Assembly: GCA_963781025.1 (NCBI GenBank)
Contig: CAWADU010000003.1
Coordinates: forward strand, 868,001-932,000
Source: Tardibacter sp963781025
GTDB taxonomy: Bacteria; Pseudomonadota; Alphaproteobacteria; Sphingomonadales; Sphingomonadaceae
Direction of reading: 5' to 3'
Length of the DNA stretch: 64,000 nt
The notes beneath the pieces are model-generated. The model was not told the DNA's origin. It searched no databases and saw nothing but the letters and a program-made list of their open reading frames with translations. Shown in pieces: positions 17,569-25,340 of this stretch. Numbering within the stretch: the first letter of the stretch is position 1; each line of letters opens with the position of its first letter. The position numbers and the translations under genes are program-made.

Positions 17569-17964
17569 TCAGCCGAACAGCGCCGGCCACAGCACCATGA
17601 CAAGACCGACCGTCGCGACGAGGAAAGCGATGGTGCGGACGACAGACACGCCCCAGGCGTAGAGCGGCAGATAGACGATCCGCGCGAAGAGATAGAGCTG
17701 CGCGCCAAGGGCGGTCGAACCGTTCGTCCGTCCCGCCACGACCGCGATCAGCACGGCGGCGGCGAAAAGCGGGAATGTCTCGAAGTAATTGGCCTGGGCG
17801 CGCATCATCCGGCCGGTGATCGCCATCGGCGGCGGCAGTTCCTCATCCCGCGCGCCGATGTTCCATGCCCGGCCATATTGCCGGGTCTTTGCCTGCCCGG
17901 CGGCAAAGATGTGGACCAGCCCAAGCACAACGGCCCAGGCGAGGCAGATTAGTTCGGTCTGCAT
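17569..17964 (-). CDS. MAPEG family membrane protein
   Basis: About 131 residues from ATG 17964, chosen because GGGGAG lies 4 bases upstream; ATG 17976 is an alternative. Four hydrophobic helices occur, with GRMMRAQANYFETFPLFAAA, the MAPEG hallmark (R..RA..N..E..P.F), and the YLFARIVYLPLYAWGV motif later. MAPEG proteins are small four-helix membrane proteins related to microsomal glutathione transferases. The bacterial substrate is unknown. Confidence 0.85.
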   Translation of the reverse strand: MQTELICLAWAVVLGLVHIFAAGQAKTRQYGRAWNIGARDEELPPPMAITGRMMRAQANYFETFPLFAAAVLIAVVAGRTNGSTALGAQLYLFARIVYLPLYAWGVSVVRTIAFLVATVGLVMVLWPALFG

Positions 17965-18163
17965 CTGGCTCCCCATCGCATGTCACAGTCCACAATTCGC
18001 CTATATCCACGCATTCCATAGCAGTTTCGGGCCGACAAGGGTCATCAATATGCAGATGAGGTGGTTACATTGCGTCGAGTGTGAGATGCAGCGCCGCGTG
18101 CACAAGAGCCCTTCATTCGCCGTTATTGAGCGAAAGCTGGACCATACGGCATTGGAACACCAC

Positions 18164-18222
18164 CGACATTAGTTAAGCGGCACCTCGGCACGGACCCCAG
18201 CCGTTGCTGGGGCGACAGCTAA
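18164..18222. repeat. Palindromic intergenic repeat, copy 1
   Basis: A 59-base unit containing the hairpin CCCCAGC-CGTT-GCTGGGG. It aligns base for base over most of its length with 18692-18752 on the far side of the GIY-YIG gene (shared AAGCGG-ACCTC-GCA-GGACCCCAGCC). Read on the opposite strand it is the same unit type as the repeat at 18264-18300. Confidence 0.75.
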
Positions 18223-18263
18223 GGTAGCGCATCTGATTTGGGACCAGGGTTACATTTTCTCTG

Positions 18264-18300
18264 TCATGCCAGCGAAGGTTGGCATCCAAGTTGAGGTGAC
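18264..18300. repeat. Palindromic intergenic repeat, copy 2
   Basis: GTCATGCCAGC-GAAG-GTTGGCATCCA forms an 8-pair stem with one G-T wobble. Against the copy at 18646 the third stem pair is changed on both sides (C-G to G-C), a compensatory change that indicates conserved hairpin structure. It lies just upstream of the GIY-YIG start. Confidence 0.7.
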
Positions 18301-18314
18301 GACATAACCGCCGC

Positions 18315-18611
18315 ATGAAGCAGGGCTGGGTCTACATCATGACGAACGCGCCGCATGGCACGCTTTATGTCGGCGTGACCGCTAACCTCGCCGCGCGCAT
18401 CTGGCAGCACCGCAATGGCGAGGGCGCGGAATTCTGCAAACGCTATGGCCTGACGCAGCTGGTCTATGTGGAGACACACGACAGCATCGAAGCCGCGATC
18501 CGTCGCGAGAAGGCGGTGAAGGCATGGCAACGCGCATGGAAAATCCGGCTGATCGAGGAGATGAACCCGGACTGGCGGGATTTGTTCGACGAGATCAACG
18601 GGGTGGTTTGA
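18315..18611 (+). CDS. Small GIY-YIG nuclease-domain protein
   Basis: 98 residues consisting of a single GIY-YIG domain: GWVYIMTNAPHGTLYVGVTA carries the two motif strands (VYI and YVG), then ARIWQHRNGEGAEFC with the conserved Arg and His, then the Glu-containing AIRREKAVKAWQRAWKIRLI helix. This UPF0213/YhbQ-like group is predicted to cut or bind structured DNA. It stands alone between two pairs of palindromic repeats (18164-18300 and 18628-18752) that share sequence, suggesting a repeat-associated element rather than an operon member. Confidence 0.85.
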   Translation: MKQGWVYIMTNAPHGTLYVGVTANLAARIWQHRNGEGAEFCKRYGLTQLVYVETHDSIEAAIRREKAVKAWQRAWKIRLIEEMNPDWRDLFDEINGVV

Positions 18612-18627
18612 TCCACTCCTCCTTCCT

Positions 18628-18690
18628 CGTCATGCCAGCCTTATTCGTCATCCCAGCATAGGCTGGGATCCATACTGAGTTGGAAACTCA
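18628..18690. repeat. Palindromic intergenic repeat, copy 3 plus a partial unit
   Basis: A partial unit (cgtcatgccagcc) is followed by a full unit with a perfect 8-pair hairpin ATCCCAGC-ATAG-GCTGGGAT at about 18649-18668. The same family as 18264-18300, in the same orientation, immediately downstream of the GIY-YIG stop codon. Confidence 0.75.
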
Positions 18691-18691
18691 C

Positions 18692-18752
18692 TGACGTTGG
18701 AGAAGCGGAACCTCAGCATGGACCCCAGCCTGCGCTAGGGTGACAGAGCTTA
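18692..18752. repeat. Palindromic intergenic repeat, copy 4
   Basis: Counterpart of 18164-18222, with hairpin CCCCAGC-CTGC-GCTAGGG (one mismatch). With copy 3 it forms an inverted doublet. Its last bases overlap the stop codon of the minus-strand hypothetical gene at 18750. Confidence 0.75.
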
Positions 18753-19190
18753 GTCTACATTCAAGCTCAACCCAAAGATCTGCAAACTCCCGCCGTCAGC
18801 CCGAGCTACCAATTGACCCCCTGCACCATAGAGGCTGGTGGTAACGCGCACATGGCCGCGGCCATCATCAATATATCCAAAAATTACCGCTCCATCGGGA
18901 CTGACCAAATCAAAACCATTGCAGTCCATTGAAACCTGTTTTGTCCAACCATCAGGGGCATCCGCTTTGGGGAAGTTATCGATTAAAATCGTCTTTCCTT
19001 CCCCTCCAGGAAGAAAGAGTCGTCCATTAAATACTGGCTCGTCCCGATTTGGTCCAACGAACTGGCCTTTGAGCCAAGCATCGTCACCATCCTCAGTTCC
19101 AATTTCGAATCCCGGAACAAGGTTTGTTCCAAAATCAAAGAGGCGGCCGGTAGAGCCGACAAAAATATTCCCTCTCATTGTTAAAGTCAT
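18750..19190 (-). CDS. Hypothetical protein downstream of nrdB
   Basis: 146 residues from ATG 19190, with AGGGGG 5 bases upstream and only 8 bases after the nrdB stop, so likely in the nrdAB transcript. The sequence is Gly/Asp-rich and looks all-beta (GNIFVGSTGRLFDFGTNLVP, then GQFVGPNRDEPVFNGRLFLP, then FGYIDDGRGHVRVTTSLYG). There is no signal peptide, membrane helix or catalytic motif, and no family is recognised. Its base use looks less GC-rich and less codon-biased than nrdB, and it ends inside a palindromic repeat, so it may be a recent arrival rather than a functional partner of RNR. Confidence 0.55.
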   Translation of the reverse strand: MTLTMRGNIFVGSTGRLFDFGTNLVPGFEIGTEDGDDAWLKGQFVGPNRDEPVFNGRLFLPGGEGKTILIDNFPKADAPDGWTKQVSMDCNGFDLVSPDGAVIFGYIDDGRGHVRVTTSLYGAGGQLVARADGGSLQIFGLSLNVD

Positions 19191-19198
19191 TAGTCCCC

Positions 19199-20254
19199 CT
19201 ACTCCGCAGCCACGCCGGCCTTGTCGAACAGCCCGCCCTCGCCCGCGCTGTCCTCGTTCGCGGCCTTGCCGGTTTTGGCGGTCTGGCGGCGGTCGAAATT
19301 GTCCCACACTTCGTTCCAGTTGCCGCGCGTTGCGGCCTTGGAATATTCGGTCGCGCGGGTTTCGAAGAAATTGGCATGCTCGACGCCGTTCAGCAGCGGC
19401 GCCAGCCAGGGCAGCGGGTGATCGTCGATCATGAACATCGGCCTGAGGCCGAGCTGGCCCAGCCGCCAGTCGGCGATGTAGCGGATGTAGCGCTTGATCT
19501 CCTTGGGCGTCATGCCGGGGACGGCGCCCTGCTCGAAGGCGAGATCGATGAAGGCATCCTCAAGGTCTACCGTGTGATGGCAGACGTCGCGGATATCCTT
19601 CTTCACCGCAGCGGTCAGGCAGTCACGCTCCTTCACAAAGGCGTGGAACAGGCGGATGATGCCCTCGCAGTGCAGGCTCTCGTCGCGCACGGACCATGAG
19701 ACGATCTGGCCCATGCCCTTCATCTTGTTGAAGCGCGGGAAATTCATCAGCATGGCGAAGCTGGCGAAGAGCTGAAGCCCCTCGGTGAAGCCGCCGAACA
19801 TGGCAAGCGTCTTGGCGATATCCTCGTCCGTGTCGACGCCGAAGGTGCTGAGATAGTCGTGCTTGTCCTTCATCTCCTTGTACTGAAGGAACATGCCATA
19901 TTCGCTTTCGGGCATGCCGATCGTATCGAGGAGATGGCTGTAGGCGGCGATGTGCACCGTTTCCATGTTGGAAAACGCGGTCAGCATCATCTTGATCTCG
20001 GTCGGCTTGAACACCCGGCCGTATTTGTCGTGGTAGCAATCCTGCACCTCGACGTCGGCCTGGGTGAAGAAGCGGAATATCTGGGTCAGCAGATTGCGCT
20101 CGTGATCGGTCAGCTTTTGCGCCCAGTCACGGCAATCCTCGCCCAGCGGCACCTCCTCCGGCATCCAGTGGATCTGCTGCTGGCGCTTCCAGAATTCGAA
20201 CGCCCATGGGTATTCGAACGGCTTGTATTGGCGGGAGGCCTGAAGAAGGGACAT
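19199..20254 (-). CDS. nrdB: Class Ia ribonucleotide reductase, beta subunit
   Basis: 351 residues. The diiron/tyrosyl radical ferritin-like fold is shown by FFTQADVEVQDCYHDKYG, SNMETVHIAAYSHLLDTIG (ligands Glu and His with the radical Tyr nearby) and VSWSVRDESLHCEGIIRLFH. It generates the radical used by NrdA to reduce ribonucleotides. Encoded 139 bases downstream of nrdA on the same strand, with two palindromic repeats in between. The C-terminal tail is acidic (ANEDSAGEGGLFDK), as expected for docking to NrdA. Confidence 0.95.
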   Translation of the reverse strand: MSLLQASRQYKPFEYPWAFEFWKRQQQIHWMPEEVPLGEDCRDWAQKLTDHERNLLTQIFRFFTQADVEVQDCYHDKYGRVFKPTEIKMMLTAFSNMETVHIAAYSHLLDTIGMPESEYGMFLQYKEMKDKHDYLSTFGVDTDEDIAKTLAMFGGFTEGLQLFASFAMLMNFPRFNKMKGMGQIVSWSVRDESLHCEGIIRLFHAFVKERDCLTAAVKKDIRDVCHHTVDLEDAFIDLAFEQGAVPGMTPKEIKRYIRYIADWRLGQLGLRPMFMIDDHPLPWLAPLLNGVEHANFFETRATEYSKAATRGNWNEVWDNFDRRQTAKTGKAANEDSAGEGGLFDKAGVAAE

Positions 20255-20295
20255 GGTGGAGGCTCCTACGCTGCGGCTACGCCGACGCGGCGGTG

Positions 20296-20323
20296 TTCAT
20301 GGATCTCCGCCTGCGCGGGGATG
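20296..20323. repeat. Palindromic repeat in the nrdA-nrdB gap
   Basis: Read on the minus strand: CATCCCCGC-GCAG-GCGGAGATCCATG, a hairpin of 8 pairs with one mismatch. It has the same plan (ATCCC..GC-loop-GC..GGGATCCA) as the repeats around the GIY-YIG gene 2 kb away. Confidence 0.6.
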
Positions 20324-20350
20324 GCAAAAATGTTCGGGCGAGGAAACAGG

Positions 20351-20388
20351 CCCTCACCCCGACCATCGCCCGCAAGCGGGAGAGGGAA
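20351..20388. repeat. Second inverted repeat in the nrdA-nrdB gap
   Basis: CCCTCACCCC followed by CGCCCGC-AA-GCGGGAG and AGGG. This is the widespread proteobacterial intergenic palindrome type with flanking CCCTC/GAGGG. It lies 6 bases beyond the nrdA stop and could act as a transcript-end or stabilising hairpin between nrdA and nrdB. Confidence 0.5.
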
Positions 20389-20393
20389 CAGGA

Positions 20394-22277
20394 TTACTGA
20401 CACGCCAGACATTCGTCGTAGTCCTTGGTCTCGACCTCGATCTGGCGGAGGTCGATGGTATTGTCGGCTTCCACCCCGCCTGCAAAGCCGGCGCGCTGCA
20501 CCGATTTCGAGCGGAGGTAATAGAGCGACTTGATGCCCAGCTCCCACGCGCGGAAGTGGAGCATCAGGAGGTCCCATTTGTCGACGTCCGCCGGGATGAA
20601 CAGGTTCAGCGACTGTGCCTGATCGATAAAGGGCGTGCGGTCGGCGGCCAGCTCGAGCAGCCAGCGCTGGTCGATCTCGAAGCTGGTCTTGAACACGTCC
20701 TTTTCTTCCTGGGTGAGGAAATCGAGGTGCTGGACCGAACCGCCGCGTTCAAGGATCGAATTCCACGTCTGATCGCTGTTCTTCGCCTTCTGAACGAGCA
20801 GCTTTTCAAGATACGGGTTCTTGACCGCGAAGCTGCCCGACAGCGTCTTGTGCGTGTAGATGTTCGCCGGGATCGGCTCGATGCACGCACTGGTGCCGCC
20901 ACAGATGATCGAGATCGACGCGGTCGGCGCGATCGCCATCTTGCAGCGAGAACCGCTCCATCACGCCCATGTCTGCGGCGTCGGGGCACGGCTCGCGCTC
21001 CTGCGCGAGCATCATCGAGGCTTCGTTCACCCCGGCGTTGATGTGCTTGAAGATTTTCAGGTTCCAGCTCTTCGCCATCGCGCTTTCGAACGGAATGCCG
21101 CGCGCCTGGAGGAAGCTGTGGAAGCCCATGACGCCAAGGCCGACCGAACGTTCCCGACTGGCGCTGTATTTGGCGCGGGCCATCTCGTCCGGCGCGCGGT
21201 CGATATAGTCCTGCAGGACATTGTCGAGGAAGCGCATCACATCCTCGATGAATTGCTTGTCGCCGTTCCACTCGTCCCATGTCTCGATGTTCAGCGAGGA
21301 CAGGCAGCACACCGCGGTGCGGTCGTTGCCCAGATGGTCGCGACCGGTCGGCAGCGTGATTTCCGAACAGAGATTGGAGGTGGAGACTTTCAGCCCGAGT
21401 TCGCGGTGGTGTCGGGGCATGGTCGCGTTCACCTTGTCGATGAACACGATATAAGGCTCGCCGGTCGCAAGCCGTGTCTCGACCAGCTTCTGGAACAGCG
21501 CGCGGGCATCCACCTCGCTGCGCTTCGAGCCGTCCTTGGGAGAAACCAGGTCCCAGCTCCGCCCGTCGCGCACCGCCTCCATGAAGGCATCGGTCACGAG
21601 CACGCCGTGATGAAGATTGAGCGCCTTGCGGTTGAAGTCGCCGCTGGGCTTGCGGATCTCGAGGAACTCCTCGATCTCGGGGTGCGAGACATCGAGATAG
21701 CAGGCGGCCGAACCGCGACGGAGCGAGCCCTGGCTGATCGCAAGCGTCAGGCTGTCCATCACGCGGACGAACGGAATGATGCCGCTGGTCTTGCCATTGA
21801 GGCCGACCGGCTCGCCAATGCCGCGCACCGATGCCCCAATAGGTGCCGATGCCGCCGCCGCGCGAGGCCAGCCAGACATTCTCGTTCCAGGTGTTGACGA
21901 TGCCTTCCAGGCTGTCATCGACCGAATTGAGATAGCACGAGATGGGAAGGCCGCGCCCGGTGCCGCCGTTCGACAGCACCGGCGTTGCGGGCATGAACCA
22001 GAGCTTCGAGATATAGTCATAGACCCGCTGCGCATGCCCGGCATCATCGGCATAGGCGGCGGCGACGCGCGCGAAAATGTCCTGATAGCTCTCGCCCAGG
22101 CAGCAGGTAGCGGTCGGTCAGCGTGTCCTTGCCGAAATCGGTGAGGAGCGCATCGCGATCGCGGTCCACCTCGACAGGAAAGCGCGGCACATGGACGCGC
22201 TTCAATTCCGCCTCCGGCTGTTCAATGATGGTTGGGCCATCCGCCACGGTCATCTCGCTTCCGCCTGAAAAGTCCAT
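20394..22277 (-). CDS. nrdA: Class Ia ribonucleotide reductase, alpha subunit (three frameshifts)
   Basis: Catalytic subunit reducing ribonucleoside diphosphates; about 626 residues after correction, start ATG 22277. Conserved blocks occur in three frames. Frame 1 has FGKDTLTDRYLLP. Frame 2 has ATPVLSNGGTGRGLPISCYL through GGGIGTYWG. Frame 3 has ASVRGIGEPVGLNGKTSG, NLCSEITLPTGRD, LSSLNIETWDEWN and ADMGVMERFS. The final part returns to a third reading with KMAIAPTASISIICGGTSA to the redox pair CLACQ. Each break is explained by one extra base: 22095-22097 (C run), 21834-21837 (C run) and about 20945-20948. No ATP-cone is evident at the N-terminus. Being essential for aerobic growth in most relatives, the indels are probably sequence errors. 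Confidence 0.88.
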
Positions 22278-22644
22278 GGTTCAACTCCGGTTCCGCGGTC
22301 CTGACGAAACACGTCAGGTTCTTGTTTCGTTCAACTCGCGCCGGGTCAGCCTAGACTAGCACAAAGCGGCGTCCAGCGCGCATTTGGCCAACAAGTGGGT
22401 TATCCCCATGTTCCACAGCCTGTGCATGCGCCGGAGACAAGTCTCCTCATCTCGCAAATGGCTATGCGAGCGGCAAAACACAAGTTGTTGGGTCTACCCC
22501 CTGTCCGACCGCTAGGGATAGTGCCACAGATGTTTTGGATTACAAGACGGTAATTGAACTTGACAGGGAATCACCGCGTGGACTGTGCGGCTCGCACCCG
22601 TTAAAGCGCCCGGCTGACAAGACGACGTAGGTTTGGAGACACTC
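22278..22644. promoter_or_regulatory. Divergent promoter region nrdA / fumarase with possible DnaA and NrdR boxes
   Basis: This 367-base region carries no gene. Bases 22400-22408 read TTATCCCCA, one base off the DnaA box TTATCCACA, followed at 22411 by TTCCACAG. Bases 22478-22493 read ACACAAGTTGTTGGGT, an imperfect palindrome resembling the NrdR box (ACAC-wawat-GTGT-like ends). Both would suit control of nrdAB by the replication cycle and by dNTP state, but both matches are imperfect and seen by eye only. Confidence 0.35.
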
Positions 22645-24168
22645 GTGACGATTATCCGTGAGGCCGATGTGATCGCATCCGTTGCCGATGCGCTGCAGTA
22701 CATCAGCTACTACCACCCGATGGATTATATCCGCGCGCTGGGCGACGCCTATGAGGCCGAACAGGGCCCGGCGGCAAAGGACGCGATCGCGCAAATCCTG
22801 ACCAACAGCCGGATGTGCGCCGAAGGGCACCGGCCCATCTGCCAGGACACCGGCATCGTCACCGTCTTCGTCGAAGTGGGCATGGAGGTCCGCTGGGACG
22901 GAGCGACGATGAGCCTTGAGGACATGATCAACCAGGGCGTCCGCCAGGCCTATCTGCACCCGGAAAATCGCCTGCGTGCCTCTATCGTCGCGGACCCCGC
23001 TTTTGGGCGCAAGAACACCAAGGACAACACGCCGGCCGTGATCCACACAAAGCTGGTGCCGGGGAACAAGCTGGACATCACCGTCGCGGCCAAGGGCGGC
23101 GGATCAGAGAACAAGACCAAGTTCGCGATGCTGAACCCCAGCGATTCGATCGTCGACTGGGTGCTTGAAATGGTCCCGAAGATGGGAGCCGGCTGGTGTC
23201 CGCCCGGAATGCTCGGCATCGGAATTGGCGGCACGGCGGAAAAAGCCATGCTGCTCGCCAAGGAATCGCTGATGGAGCCGATCGACATGGCCCAACTGGT
23301 CAAGCGCGGGCCGGAAACGGATATCGAGAAGCTGCGCGTCGAACTCTATGAGAAGGTCAATGCGCTCGGCATCGGCGCTCAGGGGCTTGGTGGCCTTGCG
23401 ACGGTGCTCGACGTCAAGATTTATGACACGCCGACCCATGCGGCGTCGAAGCCGGTCGCGATGATCCCGAATTGCGCGGCTACCCGCCATGCGCATTTCG
23501 TGCTCGACGGATCGGGCCCCGCGTATCTCGAGACGCCCAACCTCGCCGACTGGCCAGACGTGAACTGGACGCCGGACAGGGCCGCAAAGCGCGTCAACCT
23601 GGACACGCTGACCAAAGAGGAGGTCGCAAGCTGGCAGCCGGGCGACCGTCTCCTCCTCAACGGCAGAATGCTGACTGGCCGCGATGCCGCCCACAAGCGC
23701 ATCCAGGATATGCTTGGCCGAGGTGAGAAACTGCCCGTAAGCTTCAAAAATCGCGTCATTTATTATGTCGGGCCGGTCGATCCGGTGGCGGGCGAAGTGG
23801 TCGGCCCCGCAGGCCCCACCACGGCCACCCGCATGGACAAGTTCACCGAAATGATGCTGGAGGAAACCGGCCTGATCGCCATGGTCGGCAAGGCCGAGCG
23901 CGGGCCGGTCGCAATCGAATCGATCAAAAAACACAAGGCCGCCTATCTGATGGCGGTTGGTGGTGCGGCCTATCTCGTCGCGCGTGCGATCAAGGGCGCG
24001 AAGGTGCTCGGGTTCGAGGACCTGGGCATGGAAGCGATCTATGAATTCGACGTGCAGGACATGCCGGTGACTGTCGCCGTCGATTCGACCGGCGAAAGCG
24101 TCCACCAGACCGCGCCCCTGGTGTGGCGGGAAAAGATCAGGAAGATGAAAGAAGCCGAGGCGGTTTGA
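22645..24168 (+). CDS. Fumarate hydratase class I (4Fe-4S)
   Basis: 507 residues from GTG 22645, with GGAGA 5 bases upstream; a TTG at 22633 is the alternative. Iron-sulphur class I fumarase interconverting fumarate and malate in the TCA cycle. The N-terminal alpha domain has RMCAEGHRPICQDTGIVTVF, then KGGGSENKTKFAMLNPSD and AGWCPPGMLGIGIGG. NCAATRHAHFVLDGSGPAYL belongs to the same domain, and the C-terminal beta domain contains GPAGPTTATRMDKF. The cluster Cys candidates lie in ICQDTG, WCPPG and NCAATRH. It is a single fused alpha-beta chain as in FumA/FumB. Monocistronic; it diverges from nrdA. Confidence 0.94.
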   Translation: MTIIREADVIASVADALQYISYYHPMDYIRALGDAYEAEQGPAAKDAIAQILTNSRMCAEGHRPICQDTGIVTVFVEVGMEVRWDGATMSLEDMINQGVRQAYLHPENRLRASIVADPAFGRKNTKDNTPAVIHTKLVPGNKLDITVAAKGGGSENKTKFAMLNPSDSIVDWVLEMVPKMGAGWCPPGMLGIGIGGTAEKAMLLAKESLMEPIDMAQLVKRGPETDIEKLRVELYEKVNALGIGAQGLGGLATVLDVKIYDTPTHAASKPVAMIPNCAATRHAHFVLDGSGPAYLETPNLADWPDVNWTPDRAAKRVNLDTLTKEEVASWQPGDRLLLNGRMLTGRDAAHKRIQDMLGRGEKLPVSFKNRVIYYVGPVDPVAGEVVGPAGPTTATRMDKFTEMMLEETGLIAMVGKAERGPVAIESIKKHKAAYLMAVGGAAYLVARAIKGAKVLGFEDLGMEAIYEFDVQDMPVTVAVDSTGESVHQTAPLVWREKIRKMKEAEAV

Positions 24169-24201
24169 GCCGCCTCGTCATCCCTCATCTGGGGGAATGA
24201 C
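24157..24201. terminator. Hairpins at the fumarase/cyd convergence
   Basis: A perfect 7-pair hairpin GAGGCGG-tttgag-CCGCCTC (24157-24176) spans the fumarase stop codon. A second imperfect hairpin GTCATCCC...GGGGGAATGAC (24177-24201) follows, with pyrimidine-rich sequence after it. It lies between convergent genes, so a bidirectional terminator is plausible. Confidence 0.5.
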
Positions 24202-24207
24202 GGCTTT

Positions 24208-24333
24208 CTACCCTTTTACCATCACCTTTATCGCAAGGCTAACAAGGCCGAGCGCGGCAATGCTGGCCGCCCAGATGCCGACGAACCACGCAAGTTTTTG
24301 CCATGGCCGGCGTGCGACCGGATCGTCCGCCAT
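24208..24333 (-). CDS. DUF2474 small membrane protein of the bd oxidase operon
   Basis: 41 residues: MADDPVARRPWQKLAWFVGI then WAASIAALGLVSLAIKVMVK and a terminal Gly. The ATG at 24333 overlaps the cydB stop (TGATG), so translation is coupled. The layout, with W near the helix start, WAASIAALG and a single membrane helix of about 23 residues, is that of DUF2474 proteins found after CIO-type cydAB. It presumably plays the CydX/CydS-like role of a small structural subunit. Too short for ordinary gene callers. Confidence 0.85.
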   Translation of the reverse strand: MADDPVARRPWQKLAWFVGIWAASIAALGLVSLAIKVMVKG

Positions 24334-25340
24334 CAATGATAGCCTTCGTGCCCCACCTTGCCGCGGAACACCCAATAAGCCCAGCCCGTGTAGGCAAGGA
24401 TGGTCGGCACCAGCAGCACCGCGCCCACCAGCATGAAGACCTGGCTGCGTTCAGGCGCGGCGGCCGCCCAGATCGAAACGCGTCCCGGGATGACATCCGG
24501 CCAGATCGAAATGGCAAGCCCAAGCGATGCCAGGCCGAACAGCGCGAGCGACAGTACAAAAGGGGCGCGCTCGTGCCTTTTGGCGAGGCTGCGGAAGAGG
24601 AGAGCCCCGATGACTACGACGAGCAACGGCACCTGCGCGGTCGCAAGCACCCCCGGCCAGGCGAACCAGCGCCGGTAATAGGCTGCCTCGAGAAAGGGCG
24701 TCGCCGCGCTGACCAGCGCGATCGCGACGATCAGCGCCGCCGCAAGCCATTTCGCATGGCGAAAGGCGGCATCCTGCAATGCGCTCTCGGTCTTCCATAT
24801 CAGCCAGCACGCCCCCAGCAGCGCATAACCGATGGCGAGGCTGATGCCGGTCAGCAGCGTGAAGGGCGTAAGCCATTCCCACCAACCACCCCCATAACCA
24901 CGACCTGCAACGGTGATGCCCTGAAGCAGCGCTCCAAGCGTGATACCTTGCGTCAGGGCAGCGACCAGGCTGCCAAGGAAGAAGGCCATATCCCAGACCG
25001 GCCGGTGTTGGGGATCGCGCCAGCGAAACTCAAAGGCGACACCGCGCAACACAAGCCCCAACAACATGGCAATGAGCGGTGCATAGAGCGCAGGCAGGAT
25101 GATCGCATAGGCGAGTGGAAAGGCGGCCATCAGCCCGCCGCCGCCTAGCACCAGCCAGGTTTCGTTGCCGTCCCATACCGGCGCGACCGAATTCATGGCG
25201 GCGTCGCGTTCCGGCCCGACCTTCAATCGAGGAAAGAGGATGCCGATACCCAGATCGAACCCGTCCATCACCACATAGGCAAGGACCGCAAAGGCGATGA
25301 TGAAGGCCCAGATGACGGCAAGGTCGACGTTCACGTCCAT
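24333..25340 (-). CDS. cydB: Cytochrome bd-type quinol oxidase subunit II (CIO type)
   Basis: 335 residues with about 8-9 membrane helices. AYVVMDGFDLGIGIL near residue 22 and SVAPVWDGNETWLVLGGGGL are the CydB signatures. FEFRWRDPQHRPVWDMAFF follows. CydB supports assembly of the haem-bearing CydA, and together they oxidise ubiquinol and reduce oxygen without proton pumping. ATG 25340 overlaps the cydA stop by one base. Confidence 0.95.
   Translation of the reverse strand: MDVNVDLAVIWAFIIAFAVLAYVVMDGFDLGIGILFPRLKVGPERDAAMNSVAPVWDGNETWLVLGGGGLMAAFPLAYAIILPALYAPLIAMLLGLVLRGVAFEFRWRDPQHRPVWDMAFFLGSLVAALTQGITLGALLQGITVAGRGYGGGWWEWLTPFTLLTGISLAIGYALLGACWLIWKTESALQDAAFRHAKWLAAALIVAIALVSAATPFLEAAYYRRWFAWPGVLATAQVPLLVVVIGALLFRSLAKRHERAPFVLSLALFGLASLGLAISIWPDVIPGRVSIWAAAAPERSQVFMLVGAVLLVPTILAYTGWAYWVFRGKVGHEGYH

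Noticed and set aside
18164..18752. CRISPR array
   Set aside because: The repeats are few, hairpin-forming, unevenly spaced and flank a gene; there are no regular spacers or cas genes.
20606..21994. A 462-residue frame inside nrdA as a separate gene
   Set aside because: Only its first about 50 residues match NrdA; the rest is out-of-frame readthrough after the 21834-21837 indel.
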